Below are positions 21,032 to 31,902 of a stretch of 64,000 bases of DNA, piece after piece. The translations under genes were made by a program, and so were the position numbers. Source of the stretch: Ambrosia x helenae (taxonomy: Eukaryota; Streptophyta; Magnoliopsida; Asterales; Asteraceae). The notes under the pieces were generated by a model that saw nothing but the letters and a program-made list of their open reading frames with translations, ran no database searches and was not told the DNA's origin. The stretch's first letter is position 1. The number at the start of each line of letters is the position of its first letter. Location: the NCBI GenBank assembly GCA_030844895.1, contig CM061224.1:73354567-73418566 (forward strand). Reading direction: 5' to 3'.

Positions 21032-24000
21032 ATCAACGTAGTATCGGTAAGCAGCGACGGGTTCTTCAAATGCATTGCACTCTCGCACCACGCCAAGGAT
21101 TGGGAACACCATTTGGTCGAACAAAACAAGTTGTTCTTTGAGCTCATCCTCCCGAGGCTTCCCATAATGTTCGCCTTCCGTAAGTTTCCCTTAGTTAATG
21201 GTGTGCTGGAACCCAGTATCAAACCCCTCCGCTTCACCAGCAGCGCGGGCAGCTGAAACAATTGACGCAACCTGATCGCCCAGCATCGGCTCGTTCCAAA
21301 TGCGCTTGAAAAACTGTAAAGATAAGTGTTAAGTCACAAGAAAGAATAATAAGTAAAGATGGAAAGAAAGTAAAGAGATCCACCCCAGCAACGCCATCGG
21401 TCATCATCCACTTAGCATCTTCTCTCAACCTAGATTGCACACTTTGCGCCTCCTCAAACAGCTTCTTAGCACTCTCCGCTTCAGTGACAGCAAAAGAATA
21501 TGCTTGATCTGCGGAGGCCTTTTCCTTGAGAAGCCGATCTCTCTCTTTGACCAAGGCAAGGTTTTTCTGTTCGACATTGGACAGCTGGGATGTAACAGTC
21601 ATCAGATTGTTGTCTCTCTCTTGGAGCTCATAGCGTGCATTAGCAACCTTGGATTTAAGTTCTTCAACAACTTTCGCGTGGTTTTCAGTAGCAGCAACCA
21701 ATTTAGCATTTTTCATCTTTCAAAACCTGCATCTGCTCACTCTCTTTCATACATTCATTATTGACGCGGGTGCATGACTCTGTCCATCCCCTTTGTTTTT
21801 CGGCAAGCTCCACCTTCAACTGCTCTACCTCATCAGCGTCGCGTTGCAGTTGAATATAACGACGCATGAGGGAGTCGATGGAAGCCATCTGGAGCGCGGA
21901 ACCAACACACAAATCTGAGATAAGTTGTGATCTCTCCAACCCATCTTGAAACCTTCTCTCATGGGGCGGGATGCAATGGGACACAAATTCTTCTGCAGTC
22001 AGCGGGTTAGCAAAACGGGAGTTCTCCCGTATGCTCCAATGGGGGTGAAAAATTACATCACCCCCGGCCCAAGTAGAACCGCTGGCCCCCGCAAGGTTAC
22101 CCCTAGATGAACCACCATATTTCATACCTTCAACACTCGAACTTTTACCTAGCGCCAACTTCTCCAAAGCTTCCTTTTGCGCACGAAGCTGCTCCAAAGC
22201 TTCCTTTTCCGCAGCCTGTTTTTTCAATAACTCCTCAGCATGGAGCTTTTCCAAAGACTCCCTCTCCGCAGCCTGTTTTTTCAATTACTCCCCCCCAGTA
22301 CGGAGCTTTTCCAAAGCCTCCCTCTCCGCGGCCTATTTTTTCAATAACTCTTCCTCAGCACGGAGCTTTTCCAAAGCCTCCCTCTCCGCAGCCTATTTTT
22401 TCAATAACTCCTCATCACGGAGCTTTTCCAAAGCCTCCCTCTCCGAAGCCTGTTTTTTCAATAACTCATCCTTCTCAAGGACTTCTTTCTCAGCTTGGAT
22501 CCGAGCCTCCTCTTGTTGTTTTTCCTTTAAACCATGCGCAAGCTTGTCAGCCATACGCTTTTGAGCTACTTCCTTCTCAGTCAAACACGCAGAAGAGGGC
22601 ACCACCTTCGGGCTTGTCACCGCAGAGGATTGAGTAAATAAGTACAAGGAAGAAAAAAGGGGAATTAAAAAGGCTAAAAAGTAAGAGCAGATAACTGGAG
22701 TCTTCTTCACAATCTTTTGCAACACCGGATCTTGCTCCGGTGGAGGAGTTATGAAAGCATAAGTATCTTCCGGCCTCTTCTGAAAACTGGGCGTATGCAT
22801 GCCCTTCATACCGCTATCACCACCAGCTGATCCGCTAAGCGGTTCAACAACTTTCTTCAACTTGCGCTTTTTTGCCTCAGGAACCTCCGAAGTATCAGGA
22901 ACAGAGGAAGACGGAGCTTGCGCTTGTCTTTCCGGCCAAACAACGTCCCTTCACCCACTATATCTAAACGAGGCCGGTCAGAAACTTCCACATAATCTAA
23001 CGTACCATGCGGAAACTTCACCTTAGACCCTACAGGCGTTGTGTTACAACGCCCACTGGACACAGCATCCCCGCATGGCCGAGTAGGGTGAACTAGGTCA
23101 TTGGACGACCCGGTTGATTCCTCGTCATCAACGATAACAGTCACAAGTATTCGTACGCACGATATAGGATCAAGATTAGGATACTCACAAGTAGGTTGGA
23201 AATGCTCCCAAGGATCCACCAAGTTGGGAAGATAAAACCTATCAATCATACCATCTATGGGGTTGGAACGGTCAGGGCGTGTAGCTCTCCACTTGATACG
23301 CGCTTCCCCGCGCTTCAAGAAAGCTTCCAGCTTACTAGTCCCTGCGCAACATTAATAAAAAATAAGGACTCATGAAAGTGACACTTTAGGGCATAAAGCA
23401 GTACATTTAGGCCGCAGGGAAGTCTCCATTCCAGCCTGAAGACGCACACGACTCAAACCCAGGTGTACCAACATGGCCTCCGGACACGTATGAACCTCAT
23501 ACGGAGAAGGATTCTCAGTCAACTTCACAAACCACTCCTGTTCAGCATACCCATCCATCACCTCATGATCAGCAGGCCTTTGGCGGTCTCCCATGACCTT
23601 CCAAGGCATGGCAACAGGAAGAACCCCACGGTTGATGTAAAAAAAATTCTACTTCCAGTTGTACATAGACTTAGGAGGATCTGTGTCAATCGGAGACACC
23701 GCATTTCTCAGTTCAAAATTGAACCAGGACTGAGACTGGACAAGCACATAGAATAAATTGAACCCCTTGAAGGTGGGTTCAATATCCATGGCTCTACAAC
23801 AGGCTTCAAAATGGACCAATCTTAGCATGCCAAAGGCATTAAGTTGGGTAATGTGGATACCATATTCAACCAAGGTATCCACCTTAAATATAGTAGCAGG
23901 CAACCGGAAACCACAAAGCAAAAAGTGGGCAGCATACAGTGTAATATTACCCCTAGGGTGATCCATGGCCGTTTTACCAGCAGCAGGTAGCTCAACATCC

Positions 24001-24107
24001 CAAGAAGGATCAAGTTCCATGAACTTACAAAAATCTTCAAAGGCTTTCTTTGCCCACCGGATGGTGGTGTTATTCAACAACCTTGGCGACTTCGAGCTTT
24101 CTGACAT
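21032..24107 (-). pseudogene. Gypsy-type 'putative transposase' domain plus coiled-coil ORF, mobile-element gene
   Basis: Starts at ATG 24107 (MSESSKSPRLLNN). The first about 150 residues (NITLYAAHFLLCGFRLPATI ... VHFEACCRAMDIEPTFKGFN ... DTDPPKSMYNWK) match the domain of plant proteins named putative gypsy-type transposase (Pfam PF04195 as I recall it). A TAG near 23649 interrupts it; text continues FFYINRGVLPVAMPWKVMGD. Then come a basic/acidic region, a 20-residue Lys/Glu repeat (22180-22480), a segment HPHWSIRENSRFANPL and a long coiled coil. Frames change near 23340, 22935 and 21720, and stops lie in the repeat. Copia-1 splits the last exon at 21032/8305. Such ORFs ride in Tat-type Gypsy elements, sometimes antisense; no Gypsy pol was found here. 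Role unknown. Confidence 0.65.
22180..22480 (-). repeat. 60-bp tandem coding repeat (Glu/Lys/Leu coiled coil)
   Basis: About five 57-63-bp units encode variants of AAEREALEKLRAEELLKK. Two units have TAG where others have CAG, and one carries GGGGGGAGTAA, which shifts frame and stops. The unit would form a continuous charged alpha-helix. The TAG/CAG differences show decay by C-to-T change. Confidence 0.85.
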
Positions 24108-24109
24108 GG

Positions 24110-24420
24110 ATCTGAAAAGAGAGAAAGATTTTTACTTTCCAACAGATCTTGGAAAACCTAGCCGGAGAAGATGGAAAGTTAAGGGGAAAGGTTTTTGAAA
24201 CTGAGAAAAGGGGAAAAGATCTTGCAAAACCTCGCCGGATAAGATGGAAAGTTAAGGGGAAATGTTTTTGAAACTGAGAAAAGGGGAAAAGATCTTGCAA
24301 AACGTCGCCGGATAAGATGGAAAAGTTAAGGGGAAAGGTTTTTGAAATTGAGAGGAAAAAAAAAGATCTTGGAAAACTTCGCCGGAGAAGAAGAAAATTT
24401 TAGAGGGGAAAACTTTTTGA
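24110..24420 (-). repeat. Tandem repeat in the 5' leader of the minus-strand ORF
   Basis: Nearly four units of about 80-85 bases share GAAAAGATCTTG, a CGCCGGA block, GATGGAAAGTTAAGGGGAAA and a T-rich AAACTGAG block. They lie between the TATA element at 24451-24462 and the ATG at 24107, so they form transcribed leader sequence if that promoter is used. Confidence 0.75.
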
Positions 24421-24450
24421 AATTGATAGAAGTGTACGAAGAAAGGAGAA

Positions 24451-24462
24451 GGAGGTATATAT
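24451..24462 (-). promoter_or_regulatory. Candidate TATA box for the minus-strand ORF
   Basis: GGTATATATATACC is a self-complementary TATA sequence 340 bases upstream of ATG 24107 on the minus strand, just before the leader repeats. Upstream DNA contains CACGTGTCCC (about 24540), a G-box-like word. Confidence 0.4.
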
Positions 24463-25867
24463 ATACCTACTGCAATTAATGCATTGAAAAAGGTGGAGAA
24501 CGTGGCTGACGGTTCATTGCCAAAACGTGAGCTTTGGCGACACGTGTCCCACGAACTGCACAAGACGAAATTTTCTTCAACCGTCAGACGTCACCTGTCA
24601 TTATGACAGACATCCCTCTGACGCCTGACGTTCCTGCCACACGACTCCTCGAATACACCATGCCTTTTCAAATACACATCAATAAATGCATAGCTGGCAA
24701 CCAATGTTGGGGGACAAGTGTCAACATGTTATTGGACATAATATTATTATTGTTTTTCTTTTTTACTTCAATCTAAATAGTTATAAATTAACCTTGTTTT
24801 TATTTAATAACTTTTACTAATTAACAATTATAACAAAAATATAAAAATACAGTCTTGATCAGTTTTCTTTATGAACATCCCGGTATAAATTTTACTAAAA
24901 ACACAGTTCGTTTTAAAAAATGCATTTTTTAATATAAAATATATGAACAATAATTAATATTTTTCACAATATCTAAAAAAATTAACAATATCTTAAAAAG
25001 TTACGTTATGATGAATAATTACGATGGTTTGTATTATTTTTAAGCGTAATGCTATATTTCATACCAGTGTAAAAAATTGAATAGTTGCTCAACCGGATCA
25101 TCGTCACAACCCAAGGTTTAAAATGGTCTTTTATATGATTTATTTAATTCACCCCCTCTTATAAAAAAATATCTTTTATATAATTTATTATCTAATGTCA
25201 TCTTAAAAAAATTAACTCCTTTTATTGTAATTTTATTTATTTTTAAATTATTTATTTGTTTCAATTATTTAAGATTACATAATTGATTATAATTAATATA
25301 AAATTATTATTTTTATGTTTTTCTAATAATATATGGCTCTAGGTTAGGTTGTGAATGAGACTGAAAAAATGGATTGGGTTGGGTCGTATAGGTTGAAGAG
25401 AGAAAAATTAGTTTTTTAAGACTATACACTATGGTGATTATTTTCGTCAACCGGTTGCCACATGTGAAAAAAAGACAAAAGGAATTTGCAATATAAAATT
25501 ATAAAATTAAATTTCATGCTTCAACCATTTGTTCCATATTATAATATTTGTTTGGTTTAATTATTTTTAATATTATACGTATGACTTTTTAATGTTTTTA
25601 TTTTATTTTAAAGTTTTATTTATTGTAAAACACTTTTGTGTTTTTATATTTAGCATATTTATATATTTAACATAAATAATATATTAGTTTCGAAATAAAA
25701 TTATTATTTTTATTATTTATAATATTTTATCTAATAAAAAATAATTTTAAATCATATTTATATAATAAAATATTACTCTAAATATTAGTGTAGGTTGGGT
25801 TATGTAGGTAGAAAAGAGAAATTAATTTTTTAATGAAATATTGGCTTGGGTTCGGTTGTGACAGTGG
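24463..25867. other. AT-rich non-coding region
   Basis: No supported gene. GTTGGGGGACAAG followed by TGTCAACATG (about 24707-24728) looks like a polypurine tract and LTR start, but no partner LTR was found. Two copies of GGTTGGGT...AGGTNGAA(G)AGAGAAA...AATT lie at about 25375-25415 and 25793-25830, suggesting a decayed direct repeat. Most of 24730-25800 is A/T-rich with no other structure seen. Confidence 0.4.
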
Positions 25868-26612
25868 ATTGACGTAAAGAACAATTTACGTTCTCCGCAT
25901 ATTTTCCATACAGTAATGTGGTGGCCACGTCATCACTCTGCGATGTCTTGACGTAAACATACCTTTACGTTCTCCGCATAATATACTTACAGAAACGTGA
26001 TGGCCACGTCATCAGTCTGCGGTGGCCACGTCATCACTCTGCGATAGCTTGACGTAATCATAACTTTACGTTCTCCGCATATTTTCCATACAGAGATGTG
26101 CTAGCCACGTCATCACTCTGCGATGGCTTGACGTAAATCTAAGTTATGTTTTCCGCAAATTTTCCTTACAGTGATGTAGTGGCCATGTCATCACTCTGCG
26201 ATGGCTTAACGTAAACATAACTTTACGATCTCCGCATAATTTACTTAGACAAATGTTGTGCCACATCATCACTCTGCGATGGCTTGATGTAAATCTAACT
26301 TTACGTTTTCCGCATATTTTCCTTACAGTGATGTAGTGGCCACGTCATCACTCTGCGATGGCTTGACGTAAACATAAGTTTACGTTCTCCACATAATTTC
26401 CTTAGAGAACTGTGGTGCCACGTCATCACTCTGCGATGGCTTCACGTAAACATAACTTTACGTTCTCTACATAATTTACTTAGACAAATGTGGTGCCACG
26501 TCATCACTCTGCGATGGCTTGACGTAAACATAACATAACTTTTCGATCTCCGCATAATTTCCTTAGAGAAATGTGGTGACCACGTCATCACTCTGTGATG
26601 GCTTGACGTATT
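25868..26612. repeat. About 80-bp minisatellite with ACGT-core words
   Basis: Nine to ten units, each with TTGACGTAAACATAACTTTA, a TTCTCCGCATA block and GCCACGTCATCACTCTGCGA. Copies of the last word start near 25928, 26004, 26024, 26104, 26185, 26262, 26339, 26417, 26496 and 26577. Each unit contains CCACGTCA, an ACGT-core bZIP-type site, and a second GACGTAA word. No ORF crosses it. Confidence 0.88.
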
Positions 26613-26820
26613 TTTTCAAATATAATGATTATTTTAAGTTTGTGCACATGACATGACTGGAAAAATAAATAAATAAATAATGGTCCCATACATAAATCAT
26701 AGGGATCACTAATTCATAACTAAAACGTGGACATAATTCTTATAAAGTTGTTAGATAACTGACATAATTATCAAACAAACTAAACACAATAACAACACTT
26801 GTGTTGTAATACTAAATGTC

Positions 26821-27213
26821 TAACCAACTATTGAAGACCAGATCCTAATGTTAGATGTTTCCTCCATCGCGCGATCAAATCCATCCATTTTGTCATTTTT
26901 GTTGTAATAAAGGAAAATAAAGGAAAAGAATTGAAGGAAGGGAAGGGAAATGAAAAGGAAAGGATAAATGTTCTTTCCTTACGTTTCCTTCCATTTCCTT
27001 TCTTTTCCTTCCATTTTTTTCCATTTCCTTTCTTTTCCTTCCTTTAATGAAACTCGGGAACACACCATATTTTGTTTTCCTTTCTTTTCCTTCCTTTAAT
27101 GAAACTCGGGAACACGTCTTTCCTTTCCTTTCTCCCGTTTAGTTAACTCAGGAACACAACGTAAGTGTCTAACAAACTATTGAAGACTGGATCCTAATGT
27201 TAGATGTTTCCTC
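26821..27213. repeat. 45-bp direct repeat flanking a purine/pyrimidine foldback
   Basis: ACTATTGAAGACCAGATCCT at 26821-26865 recurs with few changes at 27169-27213, both ending TTAGATGTTTCCTC. Between them 26895-26970 is almost pure purine (AGGAAAAGAATTGAAGGAAG) and 26975-27130 is pyrimidine-rich (CCATTTCCTTTCTTTTCCTT), so the strand could fold back or form triplex DNA. The unit TTTAATGAAACTCGGGAACAC occurs twice (27043, 27095). It may be a MITE insertion that duplicated its flank, though the duplication is longer than a usual TSD. Confidence 0.6.
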
Positions 27214-27667
27214 GGGTGGTGGTAGTAGCAGCAGAGGACGTGGGACGTAGGGTTGATAGGATATTCCAAGGTTCACTTGCTTTGAATCATTATTTAGAAT
27301 GATGTATGTGCTCTACATAGACAAAGATCCATTGTTCATGGATCTGATACGTTGCACACGTCGACCACCGAGGCATTTCCGAAGAGGAAGGCCTCGTTTT
27401 ATGTAACAATAGTTGCTTGTGTGCTTAACACCGACTGTCCAATATCATCTTCATCAACTGATGATGAACAAAAATATGTACGGACAGACACTTACAATCG
27501 GTGTATAAGAAAAATGGCAAGTTCTCCCAAGTTGCCCCGCTGGAGTTCTTTCACACGTGTGTAAAAGAAGTCCTAGCTCGCCCTGACATAGATTTGGGAG
27601 GCGAATGAACTTGCCAATAATGTAGACCACCACATCATCGAGGCATTCTACACGGGTTAACCCACGC

Positions 27668-27722
27668 ACAGATGCAACAACGATCCAAGTAGCTGTACGT
27701 AGATGTAACAACGATCCAAGTA
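27668..27722 (+). repeat. Duplicated word GATGTAACAACGATCC
   Basis: GATGCAACAACGATCCAAGT and GATGTAACAACGATCCAAGT occur about 33 bases apart. The same pair is at 7082-7136 upstream of the MYB-like ORF 7621, and a single copy at about 28975. It marks three related transposon-derived segments. Confidence 0.7.
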
Positions 27723-28027
27723 TAATCGAATATTTACCTAAGGCGGTAGGCTTCGGTAGAACAAGTGGAGGATTTAAAAACGTCATGGATTGGAAAGCTG
27801 AAAGGTTTGATATATAATTTTTTTTTTTAGAATACATAATGGAGAGGGTTACAAATTTTGTTAAGTGAAACCCAAGTATTATGCAAATTTATATACCCCC
27901 CGTCTGACGTCTTAGACTCGTTAATACGTCAAAGTGACGGATCAACCTCTGTGACGTCTCTGACGTGTCCAATCTCCGTAACACACTCCACTGAAATTCT
28001 TGTGACCATCCGAAGAACACAACACCA

Positions 28028-28378
28028 ATGGCACCAACTCGTTGGACTGAAGAAGAAGAAATCGCACTTGTAGTCGGCTGGCAACTCGTTGAAGATAACA
28101 ATCATGATAGTAACAAGTGGTACCGAATCCTAAACGAGTTCAATCGATTGGTAGGGGGTTTAAACAGAACAATCGATTTGATCAACCATAAATGAACTGA
28201 TTTGAATGCCAAGTGTCAAATCTTCAACGCCTACCACAATCAAACACTGCGCGACTTTCCGGACACACCATATAACGTGGCCATCGTAATAACCCAAGTC
28301 GAGTATGAGTGCAAGCAAAGGAAAGAGTTTAAACACATCTCTGCTTGGCAAATGATGAGGGCTAGGCTTAACGAGTAG
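28028..28378 (+). pseudogene. MYB/SANT-like protein of PIF/Harbinger type, one nonsense codon
   Basis: ATG 28028 to TAG 28376-28378, 116 codons, interrupted only by TGA at codon 56 (28193-28195). It starts MAPTRWTEEEEIALVVGWQL and ends HISAWQMMRARLNE. The N-terminal W.EEEE..L..GW and central NRLVGGLNRT / DLNAKCQIF segments fit the DNA-binding ORF of PIF/Harbinger elements. A CGA to TGA change explains the stop. It is less decayed than the copies at 1-239 and 7621-7998. Upstream 27900-28025 holds several CGTCTCTGACG-like words shared with 7370-7460, likely common promoter sequence. Confidence 0.62.
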
Positions 28379-30310
28379 CTTGCGCATGTGTTCGTTTTGA
28401 TGGGGGTGGTAGTTTGCTTTGATGCATGTGGTGCTGATGCTTTGTGGTGTAAATATTTTTTTTAATTGAATGAAAAGTTAATATTAATTATGCTAGTTTA
28501 TATTTTATTATTATTGTTTCTATTGTTTTTCATCAGGAAATATTAGTATTCAAATAATATAACATTTTTGAAAAAATTAAAATTAAAATATAGTGTAAAA
28601 CATAATTATATGTTGTTATCATTGCTTACAGAATAATGCATATCATACAAGATATGTTAAAGTTCCCTATCTAGATACAAAATACTCAGTATCGTTACAG
28701 ACACATAGACAAAAATTAATAAATACATTTGACGTGGTTCTAAATGTGTGGCTTGCTTGCACTCCAATTTCCCTATATTTGATAGCTTAGTTATAGCAAG
28801 GGAGTTCGAAACAAGCACACCCGTGGAAATATCCTATCAACAACAATAAAGGGCTCCTCCTTGCCCTACGTCCGTCCCTAGAACTCGTCGGCATCCACCA
28901 CTACTACCGCATCGACCGACGTCCTTTCTGCCTAGGAGAAGGATGTTCCACGATCCGAGTATTTCTATGCAGATGTAACAACGATCCAAACCTTTGATAA
29001 CTTTATAAGAAAAATGTAACGGAGATGTGAGTGAGGACATAATGATATAAAAAAATAAAAAAATCATTAATACTTTGAATAATTCCCAAAACAACCCAGA
29101 TTTATACCAAAAAGAATATAAAAAAAGTGCTTGGTGGAGCTTATATTGATACCCAAAATTTGAAACGGAAAAAAAATTTAAATAAAATTTTTTTTGATAG
29201 GCTAAAGACGTCTCCGACAAAGTAAGCCGAGCCGTTTGGTAGCCGGCTCAAGCCATGAGCCGTGAAGAGCTGGAACCGTCTCCCACGTCTTCGGAGTGGT
29301 CATGTCGTCTCAAAAGACGTTTCGGAAGAGCATCGGACACGTGGCAACCTTTCAGCGGTCCTTTTTGCCAGAGGTCTTTGGAGTCGGCTCAGGGCCTCGG
29401 GAAGTGGGAACCGTCTCACCCAAGACGCTTCAGCTGGCTATTTTGGTAAATTGACTCGATCAATGGCCATTTCCGTGATTTTCCCTATTATAAATGATCT
29501 TAGATTTTTCCATATTCCCTATTAGTCAACAATAAACTGTTTCATTGTTTAGGTTCACTATTGACAGACAGCAAGCCATGCAACACATCAAACCAAAAAA
29601 CATGAAATCTAAACAAGACTAAAATATAGTAACTAATACAAGAAGATCCATTACTAATCTTTACATTAAACTTCCTTGGAAAAGAAATCTACAAACTAAT
29701 TAATTAAGACCGTTAAAATAACATGTGATCACTAAAATAAACTTCTTTAAACCCCTACACTTTCCAACATCACTCAAACACTTATCTTTTCAAGTTTTCC
29801 ACGACGATAAACGAACACCACACCTTTCACACTCCCATAGCGTAGCATCGAACTTCCAAAGCGTATTATCAATCTTAATCTCTGGTGGTCATATGGTCTT
29901 GAATACCATCTTCAAATTGTGTATGACGCTAGCAACTGTCAAGAATAAGGACGCCCTATAGAGCAAGCAGAATACTCTCCGCCTAATGAAATCGTAACAC
30001 AAGACGAAAAACACCGGATGGAAAGATACTATGAAAGAGAGCGGAGTTATTGACACGGGTAAAAGTCGGATCAACACGTAGCGGAAGCAGACGAGTATGA
30101 ATGAATTTAATAACAGCCATCCTCCCGAACCAGGGAAATCGACCTCTTGAGTCATGTATTCCAAGGTCGAGAGGAAGTAGGCTTTCATGGTGTCGTGTGG
30201 ATTGAGTTAATTACTAGATCAATGGCCGGTTTCAAATTGTAGAGGAGCGACCAAGGTTAATTGTAGAAGATGGAAGCAACAGGTTGTTTCTAACATGTAA
30301 CCTTTAACTT
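28379..30310. other. Non-coding, transposon-derived region
   Basis: No supported gene. On the minus strand 28850-28995 resembles 27217-27280 on the plus strand (GGTGGT..., TTGATAGGATATT), so a related element fragment lies inverted here. 29200-29480 is GC-richer, with AAAGACGTCTCCGAC and many GTCTC/AGACG words; its end (TCAATGGCCATTT) recalls 6715-6730. 29520-30310 shows nothing clear. Confidence 0.4.
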
Positions 30311-30313
30311 TTA

Positions 30314-30726
30314 GAGGGTGTTTGGGATTGAGTTTGGAAATGTAAAAGTGCTTTTGGTCAAAAGTGCTTATTGGCTTATGACTTTTTGAAAAGGAGTTTT
30401 AAAAAAAGTGTTTGGATTAGCTTTTCGGATGAGAAACGTTAAAAGGTCAATAAATTGTCTTTTTTTCAAGTGTTTCGCTTAACTTATTGTGAATATTTGT
30501 TGTATGTGTGGTAAATTTGTAAATTTTTTCCAAAAGTCAAAAGCAAAAAGCCAAAAGCCAGGATTTTTAACTTTTCAAAAACAACTTTTCCACCCTTAAA
30601 AGCTAAAAGCCAAAAGTCAAAACAGAAAGTACTTTTGAGTTACAAAAACAGCTTATTGACTTATTGGCTTTTTGGAAAAGCCAATAAGTCAATAAGTTGT
30701 TTTCAAACTCAATCCCAAACACCCTC
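30314..30726. mobile_element. Tourist-like MITE (413 bp)
   Basis: Terminal inverted repeats of about 23 bases begin GAGGGTGTTTGGGATTGAG on the left and are matched on the right (ending CCCAAACACCCTC). The 3-bp target duplication TTA is at 30311-30313 and 30727-30729. TTA duplication plus G(A/G)GGGTGTTTGG ends are typical of PIF/Harbinger-derived Tourist MITEs. The inside is rich in AAAAGCCAAAAG / CTTTTGGCTTTT words and would fold into a long hairpin. No ORF. Confidence 0.88.
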
Positions 30727-30849
30727 TTAATGTACAATTTTATTATTTTTATCTTTTTCGTACCCAAGTAAAGAATATATCATACGCTGGAAGTGAAGAG
30801 TATATATAGGCTACTAGCTCATGAGACAGCTCTAAAAGCATATACTTTG

Positions 30850-31063
30850 GCCAAAGGCATTATAGCCTAGCGGCATCTTGGTGTTGAGATAAGACTTAGA
30901 GACCATAAGGTCCTAGGTTCGAATCTCACAAAAGGGGTTTTCTCATAATTATTATGAGTTTCTGGTGACTTCGTGGTGGAATATGATCGCGTGGTAACAT
31001 TGGTGGCACGATGATACTCCAGTGTTCCGTGAGTGATTCCAATTTGTTGGTCGTTAAAAAAAA
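30850..31063 (+). mobile_element. tRNA-derived SINE (about 214 bp)
   Basis: Box A-like TAGCCTAGCGG (about 30863-30873) and box B GGTTCGAATCTC (30916-30927) are spaced as in a tRNA-type RNA polymerase III promoter. A tRNA-unrelated body follows and the element ends in a run of A. Target duplications CATATACTTTG, 11 bases and perfect, lie at 30839-30849 and 31064-31074. The perfect duplication implies a fairly young insertion. Confidence 0.85.
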
Positions 31064-31074
31064 CATATACTTTG

Positions 31075-31459
31075 ATTACTTAAAGTTTAATCAAATGGAA
31101 GTGTAATTAATTAAAAAAAATTTAACTCAGTTGAATGTTAGTTTTCACTTTATTTAATTAAATTTTAAATTATCTTACATTTTCAAATTTATTGATTATT
31201 TTAGCTCCAGCTATTCACACTCTCCACCTTCTATTTCAACCCTCCAGAAGCGTCTCGCTATGGTCACAAAGCGTCTCGCTATGGCCAAAGCGAGGCACTT
31301 TGGATCAGGGGTTTAATTTGGGTTGTTTTTTGATGTTTTGAAATGTTTTTTTTTATTTTTTTAATAAAATATCGATATTGAGTATCCACCCCACACGCGA
31401 TAAGGCGAAACCAGGTCTTAGAGAGTACACTCATTCGAACAAGGTCTGCATGAGTATTA
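31075..31459. other. AT-rich non-coding region
   Basis: No gene. A 19-base unit AAGCGTCTCGCTATGG is repeated at about 31249 and 31269. The rest is unstructured by eye. Confidence 0.4.
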
Positions 31460-31481
31460 TCTATACTATATTAATAAGCAT
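31460..31481 (+). mobile_element. Helitron-like 5' terminus
   Basis: TCTATACTATATTAATAAG after a T matches the 5' end found in many plant Helitrons (TC start, TCTATACTAT...TTAATAA). The matching 3' hairpin and CTAG end were not found in 37448-38441, where the element would have to continue beyond the gag-only insertion. The Helitron body would hold the small ORF and CT-repeat downstream. Confidence 0.45.
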
Positions 31482-31691
31482 ATAAGAAGAGCAGAAATGG
31501 TCATTTGCCACTTTTAAAAGATGTACAACACCTTAAAGCTTGTACAATGCTTCAATGCATAAATGGTTTAATATTTTTATGTGGTGCAAGTTCTAATGCA
31601 TTATGTACAAGCTGACAAAAAACACGGGATAGAAATCTGATTTGGGTTTCATTCTATCACATATAACATTTGAAAACCTTATCTGCCCCCT

Positions 31692-31716
31692 TCTCTCTCT
31701 CTCTCTCTCTCTCTCT
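31692..31716. repeat. (CT)n microsatellite
   Basis: An uninterrupted run of about twelve CT units directly precedes ATG 31717. CT-rich 5' UTR sequence is common in plant genes. Confidence 0.9.
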
Positions 31717-31902
31717 ATGGCAATTCAAGAACATTTCACCAGATCTACGAAGATCGAAGAATATTTCAGCGGTTCTATGAATATTTTGACCTTCCTCAAG
31801 GGTAATCTGGTTGATTTTCGTTTTGTTTTTTTTATAGGTTTTTTGTGTCTTTTTACGGTTTTTGATATGCACAGATGAAGAGGAAGATGAGGATGACAAT
31901 GA
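31717..31902 (+). pseudogene. Small two-exon gene fragment split by the gag-only retrotransposon
   Basis: ATG 31717 opens MAIQEHFTRSTKIEEYF and runs to a donor GG/GTAATC at 31802. An acceptor ATGCACAG at 31874 starts an acidic exon (EEEDEDDND). The retrotransposon insertion lies in this exon after 31902; past its right TSD the frame continues from 37448 for about 15 codons to TGA. The protein is not recognised. It could be a captured gene piece inside the Helitron-like element. Confidence 0.35.

Noticed and set aside
24719..24776. Start of a Gypsy 3' LTR
   Set aside because: Polypurine-like tract and TG start are present, but no second LTR, end or TSD could be found; kept only as a hypothesis.
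29725..30188. C-terminal piece of a TIR-NBS-LRR resistance gene
   Set aside because: Minus-strand text such as TLWECERCGVRL loosely recalls such ends, but no continuous frame, splice sites or other domains support it.
30863..30927. A tRNA gene
   Set aside because: Box A and B-like words are present, but the cloverleaf arms do not pair and the sequence has an A-tail and target duplications, so it is a SINE.
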